DNA of 64,000 nt, from NCBI GenBank assembly GCA_022606425.2, contig JAHDVF020000880.1, forward strand, positions 434,001 through 498,000, written 5' to 3'. This DNA comes from Lepidostoma basale (lineage: Eukaryota; Arthropoda; Insecta; Trichoptera; Lepidostomatidae). Below, one piece after another: positions 12,137-26,100 of the stretch. How positions within the stretch are numbered: the first letter of the stretch is position 1; each line of letters begins with the position of its first letter. Position numbers and translations under genes: made by a program. Below the pieces are notes generated by a model. That model did no database searches and was not told where the DNA came from. It saw only the letters and a list, made by a program, of their open reading frames with translations.

Positions 12137-12814
12137 TTTTGTACATGTTGTCAGAGTTGTGATTCGTTCTTGTATATGCATTTCATCCCTGCCGTCAGCA
12201 TGTTGCACTCTTAAAACTGTCACAATTTTTCATGATGCGGTCGGCGTTTCGAATTATTATGTATTGGAGAAACGGCCGAAATTGTTGAAATAAGCTACTA
12301 CAAAACTTAAAAATTTTCATTCTACGTTTGCCACCTGCGAAAAACAGCTACACTTTACTCGGAAACAAACATATTTAAGATATATTTCAAAACTGATTTA
12401 GAAAATACATAACTTTAGCGATCAAATGTCTTCTATTCTACACATTTTATTCCACCCACAACACCAACGATTAAGAAATTCCGACGCCGGATTCTTCAAC
12501 ACAAATCGAACCCACGACACAACTCGACATTTACTTGTTCGTTTTCCACTAGTTCATTCACACCCAGCATCCATTTTGGTTCGTTCAAATAGGTTCGTTC
12601 TTTTTAAAGTTACATTTTTAAGAACATTGATTGGCTAATATTTTTTTACATATGGCAATACTACTTCAGCGATGTCCGCGCATGCGTAGTCTATGGTCCT
12701 AGTTGCCAAAATGTGTTGTGGCAGCCATCTTGGATTGCTATACATTTGCGCTTGAGTCGGCTTTCTGGTCGGGTGTTGCTTTTTAATCAGATATTTTATT
12801 ATAAAAATATTAAA
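12137..12814. promoter_or_regulatory. Divergent promoter region between Hairless and eIF4A3
   Basis: The two start codons point away from each other 678 bp apart, so this region must hold both 5' untranslated regions and promoters unless either gene has an unseen upstream exon. It contains an NRF1/Ewg-type palindrome GCGCATGCG at 12678-12686, within a TACGCATGCGC on the minus strand. On the minus strand at 12721-12731 it also contains AAGATGGCTGC, a YY1/Pho-like site. Both are common in housekeeping promoters. No clear TATA box is seen. Confidence 0.5.
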
Positions 12815-15800
12815 ATGTCGGAAGGTTCTTTTAAAAGGACCTTGGCTACAGAAGATTTATCAAACGTGGAGTTCGACACCAGCGAAGATGTTGAAGTTAT
12901 TCCCACCTTTGATACTATGGGACTTCGAGAAGAACTTCTGCGCGGGATATATGCCTATGGTTAGTTAGTTGTGTTATTTGTTTGGTTTGTACTTCAAATA
13001 TCAATAACACACCATAAAACAAAGAATCATTTAATTTAATATTGATGGACTATAATTTCATTGCCTTACTTCAGATTATTTTTAGGTTATGTGTAATTTG
13101 TCGTTCGCATACTTGATATTCTTTTAATTGTTTTTAGGCTTTGAGAAACCATCCGCCATACAGCAGAGAAGTATTCAACCGATAGTAAAAGGCAGGGATG
13201 TGATCGCTCAGGCACAATCCGGTACTGGAAAAACAGCTACTTTCTCCATTTCTATTCTACAGTCCTTGGACACGACAGTCCGCGAAACCCAAGTTTTGTG
13301 CCTGTCTCCGACCAGAGAATTAGCTACACAAATCCAGAAAGTTATTCTAGCGCTGGGTGATTTCATGAACGTACAATGCCACGCATGTATCGGTGGCACC
13401 AATTTGGGAGAGGACATCCGGAAACTGGATTATGGACAGCATGTCGTTTCAGGAACTCCAGGAAGAGTATTCGGTGAGTTGTGTGAATTAAGAGAAACTC
13501 GTGTTTTATATAATGGATGTGTACACACAAACAAACCCATTTCCCCGGAGGGGTAGGCATAGCGATTGGACTGCCACTCTAATGTCTTTAGCTTCCTCCC
13601 GAGTTCTGGTCCTAACCCTTATGTATGGAAGCGAAGCATGGAACTGGCAGAAGAAATATGAGAGCAGAATAAATACAGTAGAGATGAGATCACTAAGACG
13701 TATGTGCGGTAGAACAATGTACGTCAGAATCTCTAATTAATCTAATAAGAAAGGAATGTAGAGCGGAATAAGGTATTATGAACAAAATTATGAAAGGATC
13801 GCTGCGTTGTTTTGGACATATACGAGTAGAGTGCATGCATGGAGAAAGAATGGTTCAGAAAGTATATGTTAATGATGTAAATGGAGTACGGAGTCAAGGT
13901 AGACCAAGGAAAACATGGCATGACCAAATTAATCAAATTTTAAAGGTTGGTCATGCATGAATGTGGAGGAAGCTAGAGAGGTGAGTCAGACTAGTGTGGG
14001 GGTTCATTTTCTCTGCCTACCCCTGCGAATAAATGGTGTGATGGTTTGTTTGATTTTGTTTGTTAATATGACTTGTTTTTAGCTGATAGAGCGCTGTAAG
14101 AGTTAGTCATGAAAATTTTGACCCGGCGCTAAGGAGCTGCATTATTTAGTGTGCATTTGTCAATATTACTCCATTTTATTTAATACCATACTTTTTATTT
14201 TTTTAATCAAATAACACAAAATATCTGTAGCAATTTACATACGGTCTTGCAAAATAAACATATTACTAAAACAGTTAATATTTTATCAATTTGGTTAAGC
14301 CATCTTTTCCTCGACTCCAAACACCATTCACATTGTTATAATTTTTTTTCTTAACCATTCTTTCCTTATTGTTTGTTTGATATGTGATGTATGCAAACCA
14401 ACGCAGTAAACCTTTCATAATTCTGTTTAAAATACTTTCTTTCCCCCTTTATTCCTTACTGATATCAGCATTTGAAATTGTTTCATACATTGTTTTACCA
14501 CACAAACGTTTCTCATCTTCACTTCATTTATTATATATTTTTTATGGTTATATAAAGTTGTTTGGTGGTAAAAACGTCTGCCTAAAGTATCTCATTTCAG
14601 CAGCATTTATTCTGGTTTCATCCTTCTATCTGCCAGTTTCGTGCTTTACTTCCATGCAAGTCTCATATAACACAACATCTCAAAAAACTTCACTGGCTTA
14701 AAAGTTCAGAAAGAATCCAGTATAAACTCTACTGGACAGTCTTCAAAGCGTTACATATGGGGACCAAGTTAAATATCCGAACTCTGTATAACGAACTGCT
14801 TAAATTCAAGGAAATCCACCCTTCGCTCGGCGAACTCCTCTGCAATAGGACGATTAGTTGAGCCGAAACGTTGCCCTAGTGCAAATTTCAGAGATCGAGC
14901 CTTTGCAGTAGCAGGCCCATCTGCTTGGAACAATCTCCCTTCATACCTTAGATGCATAAATGATCAGACAGATTTCAGATCTAAGCTGAAAACCCAACTT
15001 GTACATTTTGTTTTATTATACTTTCTAACCGATTGCGAATATCAGACGCAACATTCATATTTAGATTTAAAACACGTCTTAATGCCCTCATGAGGTGATT
15101 ACATCACAAAAAGGCACTTTAAAAGTTAGCATGTTATTGTTATTATAAGCTTAAGAAATGTGTGTGTAATATAATATGATGAAATGTAATATTTCAGATA
15201 TGATACGGCGCCGGGTGCTCCGCACACGCTCCATTAAGATGCTGGTGTTGGACGAGGCGGATGAGATGCTAAACAAAGGGTTCAAGGAGCAGATTTATGA
15301 TGTCTACCGTTACCTTCCGCCTGCTACACAGGTGGTACTGATCTCTGCTACACTGCCCCACGAGATTCTCGAGATGACCTCCAAGTTCATGACGGACCCT
15401 ATCAGGATATTGGTCAAACGGTGAGACCCTGATCCCCTTGTTATAACATGCTTAATCTTATTGCATACATATTCTTCCGTTAGATGTAATTAAATTGATA
15501 TTTTACATGTACAATTTTTAATACTTACATTTTCAAATCAAAAAATTTTGTGCCAAAACTTCGTTTTTTTTTAAAATAACATTGTGTGATTATACTTTGA
15601 TTTGTATACTTCACTTATGAAAAGTATTTGCATTCTAAGTTATGATAATTTTAGAATGAATTAATATTTTTAGTCTCTACTTCAAACATTAAATAATATA
15701 ATATGAATAACTCAGATTGCATTCGATGCGGTAGCAAGGCTGATACAAGATATAGAAGAGTTGTCATTTAAAACGAGATACTTAAGTAGTAACTCCATTG

Positions 15801-18008
15801 GCTTAAATGTCCAGAAAAACACAATGAAAGCTCCATCGGATGGTCTCTAAGCCATTACCTAGCACGACTCCAGCCAATACAGTGAAACCACGATTTTACG
15901 TTTTTTAAAGGACTGAATAAAAATAAACTTAAACAGAGGGAAAACGCAATTGGGGGGTATTGAAAAAAAAACACACTTTTAAAATCTTTTCCGGTTTTTC
16001 GTATTTTAACGTTCTTATAAACATAATTTTTACACCATGGGACCACATTGAATTGCCGTTTTTTCAATCAATTCCTAATTTTTTATTATAGCCAAAGTAT
16101 GCATAGGTATCTCCAAACTACGCATCAGATGAATGAAGATGTAAAAAGGAAGAAAATATTGTAAAAAACTTAATGAATAAAACTAAACAAAAAACGTTAA
16201 AAGTATATGAAAAAAATGTCAAAAAGAAAGAAGCGTTACAAATCGATCCAAAAAATGAATGACAGGACAGAAAGGCTAAAATTGAAAGATGTCAGCCAAT
16301 CACCATGTTGCGCACCGTACGCCGACCAATCACGGACCGTAATAATGTGTCTATTGCGCCAACTCGTTGTCAAGTGCGCGTAACTCAGGTATTTTGAATA
16401 TTTTCGATGTAAAGCGCGGGAAAAAAAAACACGTGAAAGCGGGTAATAAATGTACTAAAATATATAAGTAAAAATCAGGGATGTAAAATCCGGGTTTCAC
16501 TGTATATGTCTCATGGAATATCACTGAGAGTGAGATATAAAGGTGCATGTGTGTGTGACACAATGAGAAACGGTCAGTCCCACACTACACATTCTAAAAA
16601 CATCAGATCCATATGCGCCACCTTGTACAATCATGATGGAAGTGGACATATATATTTTTATTAGAATCATGAATTAAAATGCATTTTTTCATATATTTTT
16701 AGAGATACATAGTATTTAAATAAGCAATTTATTTTTTACAATATTCATTTTTTTAATTTTTAGTGATGAGTTGACTCTGGAAGGAATAAAACAGTTCTTC
16801 GTAGCGGTGGAGCGTGAGGAATGGAAGTTTGACACCCTGTGTGACCTGTACGACACGCTGACCATCACGCAGGCCGTCATCTTCTGCAACACCAAGCGCA
16901 AGGTGGACTGGCTCACGGAGAAGATGGTGGAGGCCAATTTTACCGTCAGCTCCATGCACGGTGACATGCCGCAGAAGGAAAGAGATAACATCATGAAGGA
17001 ATTCCGCTCTGGACAGAGGTGATTGATTCCCCACTGTTTCTTTGTTTTATATCCCTAGTTAAATTCAGATGAAAGATAAATGTATATTAGTTTATTCTAA
17101 TATTAAATAACTTAGCCATCACGTCGTCTCCCTGAAGGGGTAGACAGAAGAATGGACCGCCGCACTATTCTTTCCGGACACACTTCTTTCGCTCCTCAAC
17201 ATTCGTGCACGCACTTCGATTTATCCGACTCCTCACGTGGTCATTATTAAATATTTGATTGCGCTTTGTTGTGCTTGATCTACCTCTTTTTTGTCCCATT
17301 TACATCATGAACATAGGTTTTCTTTATCATTCTTTCTTCATTCACCCTTTCCATGTGTCCAAACCATCTTAATGACCATTTCATTATTTTGTTCATAACA
17401 CTTTAATTCGCACTGCATTCACTTGTTATATTTGTATTTGACACTACTATCATATACCGATTTGCCGCACATTATTCCAAGAGATCTGATTTCTACTGCA
17501 TTTATTTTATTTTCATCCTTTTGCCAGTTTCATGGTTAATTTCCATAGATATAAGGGTCGGTACAAGAACACTGTTGTGCACTGCCATCTTATTTTTTTT
17601 TTTACTAATATTAAGTTAATAAATTACAATTCTCTATTTTTGGAACCATTTATATCCTTAACTATACTCTTTTTACCATTCTTTCTATGCGTCCAAACCA
17701 TTTTAATGATCCTATGATGAAATAATTTACTAATATTATTATTGTTCAATTCTAGTCGTGTGCTGATCACTACGGACGTGTGGGCGAGAGGTATTGATGT
17801 GCAGCAAGTGTCATTAGTCATCAACTATGACCTCCCCAACAACCGTGAGCTGTACATCCATAGGATCGGCCGATCCGGTCGCTTCGGCAGAAAAGGTGTG
17901 GCCATCAACTTCGTCAAGTCGGATGACATCAGAATCCTCCGAGACATTGAGCAGTACTATTCCACACAGATTGATGAGATGCCTATGAATGTCGCCGATC
18001 TTATCTAA
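12815..18008 (+). CDS. eIF4A3: eIF4A3, DEAD-box helicase of the exon junction complex
   Basis: ATP-dependent RNA clamp deposited upstream of exon junctions, with roles in splicing, mRNA localisation and decay. Exons: 12815-12959, 13138-13473, 15198-15420, 16764-17018 and 17756-18008, giving 403 aa with consistent phases. Helicase motifs in order: Q motif region [10 protein letters not shown] (49-58), AQSGTGKT (74-81), PTRELA (106-111), TPGR (155-158), DEAD (179-182), SAT (210-212), [24 protein letters not shown] and [11 protein letters not shown]. The ending MNVADLI and the [14 protein letters not shown] start favour eIF4A3 over eIF4A1/2. Length is close to the roughly 400-411 aa usual for the family. 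The introns are packed with LINE ends and a MITE, but no coding exon is disrupted. An AATAAA lies about 95 bp past the stop. Confidence 0.96.
13525..14060 (+). mobile_element. LINE 3' end in eIF4A3 intron 2, with an inverted tail piece
   Basis: From 13585 to about 14060 the plus strand encodes the LINE C-terminal signature ([13 protein letters not shown], then [13 protein letters not shown], then [13 protein letters not shown]) with stops and a shift. It ends in TGTGATGGTTTGTTTG. Just upstream, 13525-13575 is the 3' tail of the same family in the opposite orientation (CAAACCCATTTCCCCGGAGG). This is an inverted junction, either a twin-priming product or two insertions. Confidence 0.75.
14655..15120 (+). 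mobile_element. CR1-like LINE 3' fragment in eIF4A3 intron 2
   Basis: The plus strand reads [17 protein letters not shown] with a following [10 protein letters not shown], a C-terminal signature of CR1/L2-type reverse transcriptase ORFs. It ends in ACACGTCTTAATGCCC...CATGAGGTGATTAC. The same family occurs inverted at 29455-30200. 5'-truncated and inactive. A further short related scrap lies near 15720-15860. Confidence 0.65.
15880..16502. mobile_element. Pogo/Tigger-like MITE in eIF4A3 intron 3
   Basis: Termini CAGTGAAACCACGATTTTAC and GTAAAATCCGGGTTTCACTG form an inverted pair with one or two mismatches, and both are flanked by TA. Length is 623 bp with no transposase frame. The CAGTG start and TA target fit pogo/Tigger-type non-autonomous elements. 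Confidence 0.75.
17100..17720 (-). mobile_element. LINE 3' end(s) in eIF4A3 intron 4
   Basis: Starts AGCCATCACGTCGTCTCCCTGAAG and runs through the shared family segments to a TTTGCCAGTTTCATGG block near 17530. A second short piece at 17650-17715 repeats the CGTCCAAACCATTTTAATGATCC segment. Truncated, minus orientation. Confidence 0.7.
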
Positions 18009-18291
18009 ATTGAATTTGTGCATATTTTTATATTAAGGTTTGATTGTGATGAATGATGTGTCGAGTGATTATTGTGTAGTTGATAAATACTTAAGTTTAC
18101 TGAATAAATTTATTGTATAAATATAACTTTATTTTTTCTGGATATGTAACCTGTAAAAACATGATTTTAGTTCATTTTATTCAGTAAAATATCAAAGGAT
18201 ATTTTTGTTTTGATAATAACGCCAGGATAAATATATTTATTTTATTTAATGAAATATCTGAGAATCTTGTTAATTTATATGGCATCATATC

Positions 18292-18530
18292 GTTGACGAC
18301 CTTCGTGGCCGAGTGGTAAGTGCTTTGACTGCCAACTGGAAAGTTCCGGGTTTGATTCCTGGCAATGGTAGTGTGATTGTCACACTATCTTTGGTCTGGT
18401 CCAGAATTCACGTGACAGTAAAATGGCGATAGATTAGCTACCTATCACATGTCACGAGAATCAATATGATAGCTATACCCTTTTCACCGATTTGGCTTGC
18501 GCTGTAGTGATGTAAAGAGCGATTCGACAA
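18292..18530 (+). mobile_element. tRNA-derived SINE, copy 1
   Basis: The head resembles a tRNA gene with an internal A box (TGGCCGAGTGG) and B box (GGTTTGATTCC). The body then has GTGATTGTCACACTATCTTT and CACGTGACAGTAAAATGGCG, and the end is GATGTAAAGAGCGAT. The five copies in this window share the same order. Located just 3' of eIF4A3. Confidence 0.8.
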
Positions 18531-19400
18531 AATCTTCAAGTGCCCTGTCGGGTCCCCCCAACATTAGCGATCATCTCGGCGAATCTGTTCCTGTCCTGTG
18601 CCGCTTGGAACAGCTTCTCCACACTTCGGATGCCGGTCCACTTCCTCACGTTTCGCAGCCAGGACATCTGTCTCTTATCGGGCCCTCGGCGTCCCTCAAT
18701 TTTCCTCTCCAAATATTAGTTGGAGAAGGTGGTACTCGTCCCCACGCAATATATGACCCAGATGTGAAGTCTTTCGAACCTTGATAGGTGATAACAGCTC
18801 CCTGTCAACTCTATCTCGCCTCAAGACTTCGTTTTTGGTAACCATTGTCTATCCAGGAAATTCTGAGCATTCGGCGATAGAGCCACAATTCAAATGCTTT
18901 CAATCTGTTCATTGAGTTGATTTTTAGGGTCCACATTTCACATCCATACAATAAAACAGACCACACATAGCATTTGATCATTCTCTGGCGGAGTTTCAAG
19001 TTTATGTTATCATTGTAGAAGAGTGATTTCATTTTATTAAATGTAGCTCTTGCCGCCTCAATTCTGCATTTTATCTCTTCATTGTGTTTGTGTGCTGCCG
19101 AGGTATTTAAAATTTTCCACCCTTTCAACGTTACGGCCGTTCAAATGTAACACTGACCCACTGCAGTCAAGCCGTCCGAATGTCATCCATTTGGTTTTAT
19201 TGACATAATAAAACCAAATAGATAATTTATTAATATGTTCATGTTTTTTGAGATCTTGGGTATATCTGTGTATCTTGGTATCCTCTTTGATCGACGTTTT
19301 GAAGATCATTGCAGTCTCCATTTTCAGGGTAGTATTTTTACTCGGGTATAACCAAGATACCACAAAACACATTGCTACTAACCATGAAAATCTGCGCACT
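18531..19400 (-). mobile_element. LINE fragment, C-terminal RT region
   Basis: Minus-strand frames read the segment after the palm domain (NKTKWMTFG, then FKYLGS, broken) and a thumb-like region (RQRMIKCYVWSVLLYGCEMW). The 3' end directly abuts SINE copy 1. Stops and frame changes show that it is dead. The 3' region resembles 43758-44160 in the opposite orientation. Confidence 0.65.
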
Positions 19401-20111
19401 TATTATTCACCGTAAGTGCACTCATATTTCATGAATGTGTTCCATCATAAGTGATCATATAAATAAGGCATTCAAAGAATTCAAATGAAAAATTCTTTTA
19501 ATTTTGGTTTTTGCCTGACTTGTAAATGTTGCCGTATGCTATGTTTGATAATTTATGATTACATTATTACAAGTGATATTACTGATAACTGAAAGGTGAA
19601 TTATGCAGTTAAAATTTAAATAAAACTCAAAATGGATAATATAAAATAAAAACCTTATTTTCTTTAATTATTTGATTAAAAAATGTTATTTTTATAAATA
19701 TTTTTGAATTAAATAAAAGCAATATTCCAACAAATGTCTTTATTAGAATTGTTCCATTTGAAAATCTCTCGAAACACATTGAATACCACCAAAAGACAAA
19801 GGACTTGAATATTATAAAGACATATATGCAAATACTAGCACTTACATACAAAAAGTTCTATGAAAATATGAGCAAATTTAAACACCAATGAATGCAGTTG
19901 TAAAAATTTGGCGATCGAGCATGCGAAATGTTCACACCTGCTTAAAGGCCTTCATGCGGGCATTCTATCACGCACATAAAGGAAGTAATTTTTTAAAAAA
20001 TTATTGCGTCAATTATTCTAAGATTGGACAAATCCCAGCGTTGAGATTTTGAATTGCTTTTCAGGTGCAGATATTTCGTACTCTAGGCACAGTGGGAAGT
20101 ATAGAAATACT

Positions 20112-23100
20112 TTAAAACTTGAATTCCTTATATTTCTTAGCTTGTTTAGAATCTGTAGTTTGTTGCCTCTTGCGTTTGCTCTGAAAAAATAAAAGAAAGA
20201 AATATTAGTAATAACTGATAATAGTGTTAACCCTTAACTAGACGGACCTAAAAAGTTACATAAGTGGTCACCTGAAGTGCACAACACCCCAGATTAGACC
20301 TTTAACTTTACATATTAACAGCTTTTATAAATACTATTTTTATTTCTCACATTTTTGTCAGATAATAATCATGTTTCTGCACACATTGATTCTTAGACAT
20401 ACATGACACTTTGTACGAAGGCGATCGGCCAGCTCCAGAGGAAGATTTGTGGATGTTGTGCACCCTAAATACAACCATACACAGCCAAGCATCGCTCACG
20501 ACAGGAATGTGAAGGTCTAGCACATTAAATGCGGTTAGATCAAATTTAAAAAAGTTATGCGCCATTAAATGCACAGTGGGACACCCCACGCACCAATTAA
20601 GAGTTAAACTCATTTGCAGTTTCCAATAAATAATACATATGTATACTTTCACTGACAAAATTGAAACCTGTAAAGCTACAGCGAACAAAATATAATGAAA
20701 CATTCAACTCTGAACCATTGTCATTTCACCGTGGGTGGATTGATTTGATTGTTTTAATAATAATACATGTACATAAAATTTGTTTCGATTCGTATTGTTT
20801 AAAAATGCACAAAAAATTATAAAAGTTATTTTATCATAAATAATAAAAAAATCTAATTCTAAAAATATTAAACAAATCTATTTTTATAAATTTTATTTCG
20901 ACTACCATTAACAGTGAAATGAGAAATAAAATTGGAACCCTTTATAGGACAAGACGCCCTTGAGGTGAGCTATTCACGAAAACGGCGCTATATAAATTGG
21001 CCTAATTATTATAAGAGATTTTAAAGAAAACTCAGTTTAATTCAATCCACATCAGTTTATGGAGTAAGGAAAGATATAAAACACTTGAATAAAAGTGTTA
21101 TGTATTGACCACAGTCTACATACGTAATAATATAAATACATAAAGTTCATTTTAGATGGAAATTAACAAAGATAAATGACTTGTTTGTGGTGTTATAAAT
21201 ATTTGCCGCCTTCCAACAATGATTACAAATAGTCATAGACTATCAGGAGTGATAAACCGGTCTGAAGTTGATCCGGTCAATTCTCTATGGTTTATACTTT
21301 AATTATTTTTCTAGCGCCTTTGTATTACTGTGTAACACAATATATAGTGGGTATGGACTGCAAGTCTCACAATTAGCACAAGCGCACAACAGATAGGGGA
21401 TTGTGGTCGCAAAGTCAGTCGTAAGTTTAACTCGACGACTAACGGTACGAAGTAAGGTCTTAACTCGATGACTACCTGCACCAATTTTTATGCATAATAG
21501 CCAACATATGCAGTTCCTTAAAAAATGCAATAATATATATGTAGGGTATTTATGTACCTTTTGTCTCGCGACATGCTCAGCCAACATGTCGGATAAATCC
21601 TCCTTGGCAGGCTGATGCTGTTGTGCCCGAAGTTGTTGTTCGTAACGGGCTGCCATGGCCTCGGCATCCAACTCCAGCTCCGATGGGTCAAGGGCCAGCT
21701 CTACGGCCCCACCGCGCTCCGCCACAGGGCCGGATTGCCCTCTTCTCGCCGCTGAACACATTCATATTAGTTTAATAACACATGAATCTTATTCAAAATC
21801 ATAATTAAAAGAAATAAATTAAACACATCCCAAGATTCAAGATTCAAAAAATATACATAGAGCAAGGTACAATACTCAAGAGACAGGCTTACGAAGAAGC
21901 CAGAAGGGAGACCAACAAAATACTGAAAACCAAAAAAAGAGCATACATGAATAATATATTGCTGAAAATGGAACAGGACTTTGTTGAAAACAACACAAGA
22001 GAAGCCTATAAAGCAGTCAACGTTTTTAAGAAGGGGTTCAAACCAAATACAAGCTTATGTAGGGACGCTGCGGGAGACATCATAGCGGATTCAGAGAAGA
22101 TCAAAGACAGATGGAAGCAATACTTCCAACCCAAACACAAGTTCCGAAAATGAAATAACCGAGGTACCCACAGAAAATGATTACGAAGTAAATCCTCCCA
22201 CAATCACAGAAGTGAAATTAGTAATTAGGAAATTAAAAAACAATAAAGCACCGGGAGTGGACAATATACCATCTGAGCTACTGAAATATGGAAATGATCA
22301 TCTCCATAAGTTGATCCACACAATTATAACAAAAATATGGAACCTAGAACATATCCCTGAAGATTGGCAGATGAGTATAATATGTCCAATCCACAAAAAG
22401 GGAGACAAGCTGAAATGCGAGAATCACAGAGGCATCTCACTTTTGAGTACATCATACAAAATCTTTACCACAATACTTAAAAACAGAATGGAACACTTTG
22501 CAGAAAACATCATCGGAGAGTACCAGGCTGGGTTCAGGAGGAACAGATCAACAAGTGATCAATTGTTCACAGCAAGGCAGATCCTAGCAAAATGCTGGGA
22601 ATTTGACGTCGATGTATATCAGCTGTTCATTGACTTCAAACAGGCTTATGATAGTATCAGTAGAGAGAAACTGTATGATGTACTCTTGAACTTCAAAATC
22701 CCTACGAAGTTAGTAAGACTGGTAAAAGCAACCATGGATAATACAAAATGTAGAGTCAAGATAGGAGGAGAGCTCACAGATGAATTATGGTATTCATGGT
22801 ATCACAGGGCCTCAAACAAGGTGATGGTTTAGCCCCAACACTTTTTAACCTGAGTTTGGAATATGCCATAAGGAAAACTTACCACCTTAACACGAATCCC
22901 AACACATACTTTCATAGCAGCCAGATCATAGGATATGCAGACGTCCTTAACATTGTAGGAAGATCCCTAGCAGCCATACACGAAGTATTTGAGCCTTTAG
23001 AGACAGCAGCCAAGGAGGTGGGTTTAGAGATAAACGAAGAAAAGACACAAATAATGAAACAAACCAGGAATACAACCCATAACTCAAGGCGAACCATCAG

Positions 23101-26100
23101 ATTCAAGGACAGATACAACTTTAAGATGGTGGAGGACTTCACTTACCTGGGTTCGTCTATAACAAAAGAAAACGAAGATCACAAGGAAATCGAAAGAAGA
23201 ATCACAATTGGTAACAAAACATTCTTCTCTCTACTACCAGCGCTCAAATCAAGAAACGTACACTGGAAAACCAAAATCACCCTGTATAAAACAATCATCC
23301 GAACAGTAGTGACCTATGGGTGTGAGGCGTGGACAATGACAGCGAAATCTGCAGAGCGACTGGATACTTTTGAGAGAAGGGTGCTGCGCAGAATTCTGGG
23401 GCCTGTGAATGACGGTGAAGGCTGGAGAGTGCGGCATAATGACGAGCTGTACAATATTTACAAAGCTCCCAGTCTCTCCACACAGGTCAGACTGAATAGA
23501 CTGAGATGGGCCGGTCACGTGCAGAGGATGCCGTCATCGCGAACCCCAAAAAGATTGCTGGAGTGGCACCCAGGTGGTAGAAGACCAATTGGACGACCAA
23601 GGCTGCGATGGGAGGATGAAGTTGGGAGAGATGGAACAAGATTGTTAAGAGTGTCAGATTGGAGGGTCGAAGCGGAGGACAGGAGGAGTTGGAGGCGAAG
23701 AATACTGGAGGCTAAGGCTCGATATGGGCTGTAGGGCCATCGAAGAAGAAGAAGAAATTAAACACTTAAATATTTTCTTTTAACACAATATTGTTTAATA
23801 AAGTGGTGTTAAAACAAAATACTGTAATGTTTAATTTATTGCTTAATATGTCACACAACAAATTAAGCGCTTTCGTGGCAGAGTGATAACAGCTATGACT
23901 GTCACACCAAAGGCCCCGGGTTTGAATCCCAGCGATGACAGTACAAAAAATCACGCTGCCTTTGGTCTGTTAGAATTTACATTACAATAAAAATGACAGA
24001 AGACTAGTAACCTATCACATGTCATGAGAATCAATAGCTAAAAAATAACCTGCTGTATACAAATGTGATAAGCAATGGGAAACTATCACAATAAAGACCC
24101 AAGTGGCATCCCAAGATCCAGCAAAAATGTTACACTTTGTAGGATTGAAACATTAAAAAAAAGGGGTAAAAAAAATATATCCTTCGATGACTATTAAAAA
24201 AAAGTGTACTATTTGTCTACACTTGAATTAATGATGGCTAAGAAAACTTTCCAATCTCCTTATTCTTTCCGCTGTTTATAAAGCTTAAAGAGTAAATTTG
24301 TCAATGCCATTTTGTTTCATACATTTAAAAACACATCTATAACAAAAATATACGTATGTGCATGGTTCAATTATTAAACAAAACAGCACAAGTCTTTTCT
24401 CTCGAAAATAGAATTCACAAATTTGCATTTCAAGCCATCGAAATGTTAAATTTGTAGCCAGACGTATAAAATACATAAATTGTGACAACTCACCAATAAC
24501 TGTGGGTGGCTGTGCTCCCCCAGCCCCTGTCATGTCGTATACATGTGTGGAAGCCATCATGCCAGCTGTAACGCCCCTTTTCTCTGCTAGCACCTGGTAT
24601 AGAACTGGTGTTTCTCCGCTAAATGACAAATTGATTATTACAAATTAGTATTTTGTGTGATGCACCTAAAGTCGTTATCGCAAACGCGGTGCACAGTGGT
24701 GTTCTTGTACCGTAGATGTGTAGAAATGAAGCATCGAACTGACAAAAGAAGGTTGAAAGTAGAATAGATGCAGTAGAAATGATATCTACTATTCATTTAA
24801 TAGTATATATCATTAAATGAATATTATTAAGTATATTAGAATAAATGCAGTGCAAAGGAATGCGTTATGAACAAAACAATGAAAGGGTCATTAGGGTGTA
24901 AGAACAAACAGAAAGAATGAACGATGAAGAGAGTATATGTATAGAACAAGAAATAGAGGAAGACCGAAGAAAACGTAGCACGATCAAATTAATCAAATAT
25001 AAATGTGTATATAATGTCGGCAATGTGAGGAGTCGATCGATTTGCATGCATGACACGATCGATGAATGTTGAAGAAGTTAGAGAAGTATATTAGGAAACA
25101 ACAGTGTGGTGGTTCATTCTTTCTGCCAACCCTTTCAGAAAAACGGCGTGATGGTTAGTTAGTTGATTAGTATTTTTATACATTTTAATAGAATTAATAA
25201 AATGTTGAAAGGTGAGTTTTTGAATAAGAAGTTTCAAACGTAAAATATAAATATTTGGTAGTATATACATACATACATATTATTACTTATATTATGATAA
25301 TTATAATAATATAAAATAAGGTAAATATGAGTTTACCCTTCAATGTCACTCTCAATTTTCTTCTTCCTCAACTCAATAGTCTCGGGAGTCTCGAGGCCCT
25401 GAGGGACAGATGACATGCCGGATGGAGTGGCCAACCCCTCTCCAGGGGTCACCAGTCCGCTGGCTAGAGCCTCATTATTCTCTGCGGGGCCTTCTTCACC
25501 TTCAGATTCTGGAATATTATAATATTACGTATTTGTAAAGTAAAACTTATTATAAAAAAAATCTATGAATGAAATTTTAAGGAAGTATTAATTACATATT
25601 AATAAAAAAAATTCAAGATAGAATTGCAGTGTTAAGGAGTAAAGTTTAACAAAGAAAATACTTTTCTTGTCATTTTATAAAGGTAAAAAACCGCGCAACT
25701 TTAATTTAAGAATAAAATAGTACATAAGATGACTCTTCCATAATAATTTTTCTGAATTCGGAAACCATCTTATTGAAAAGATCATTTGTCTAATAAAGAT
25801 AATGGCGTTGAAATTTTACTTGTTAATAATAGAATTACGCATAACAAAAATAACCTTGAAATTTTAGAAATTATAAAAAGCCATTAAAAATAAATAAAAT
25901 ATTATAAACAACCAAATAAACTAAACTGCAAGTCCAATAATTGATTTGTTCTCTTTGTCCCACAATTCTAACTAAACAATAATTAAAACAAACTCTAGAC
26001 ATAATTCCTTCCCCTATCATTTGGTATACAAGTAACGATTTCATCTAATTTTATTGATAAAATTTCTACACTGAGGACAGGCGTCTGCGGCCCGAAACAT

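Noticed and set aside
12135..12223. Upstream in-frame ATG for Hairless at 12223
   Set aside because: Not excluded, but MTEEV at 12136 fits a shorter conserved start and the added 29 residues show no conserved feature.
20347..20703. 118-codon minus-strand frame 3' of SF3B2
   Set aside because: No domain recognised, and it overlaps a TTAA-flanked MITE-like block; likely chance.
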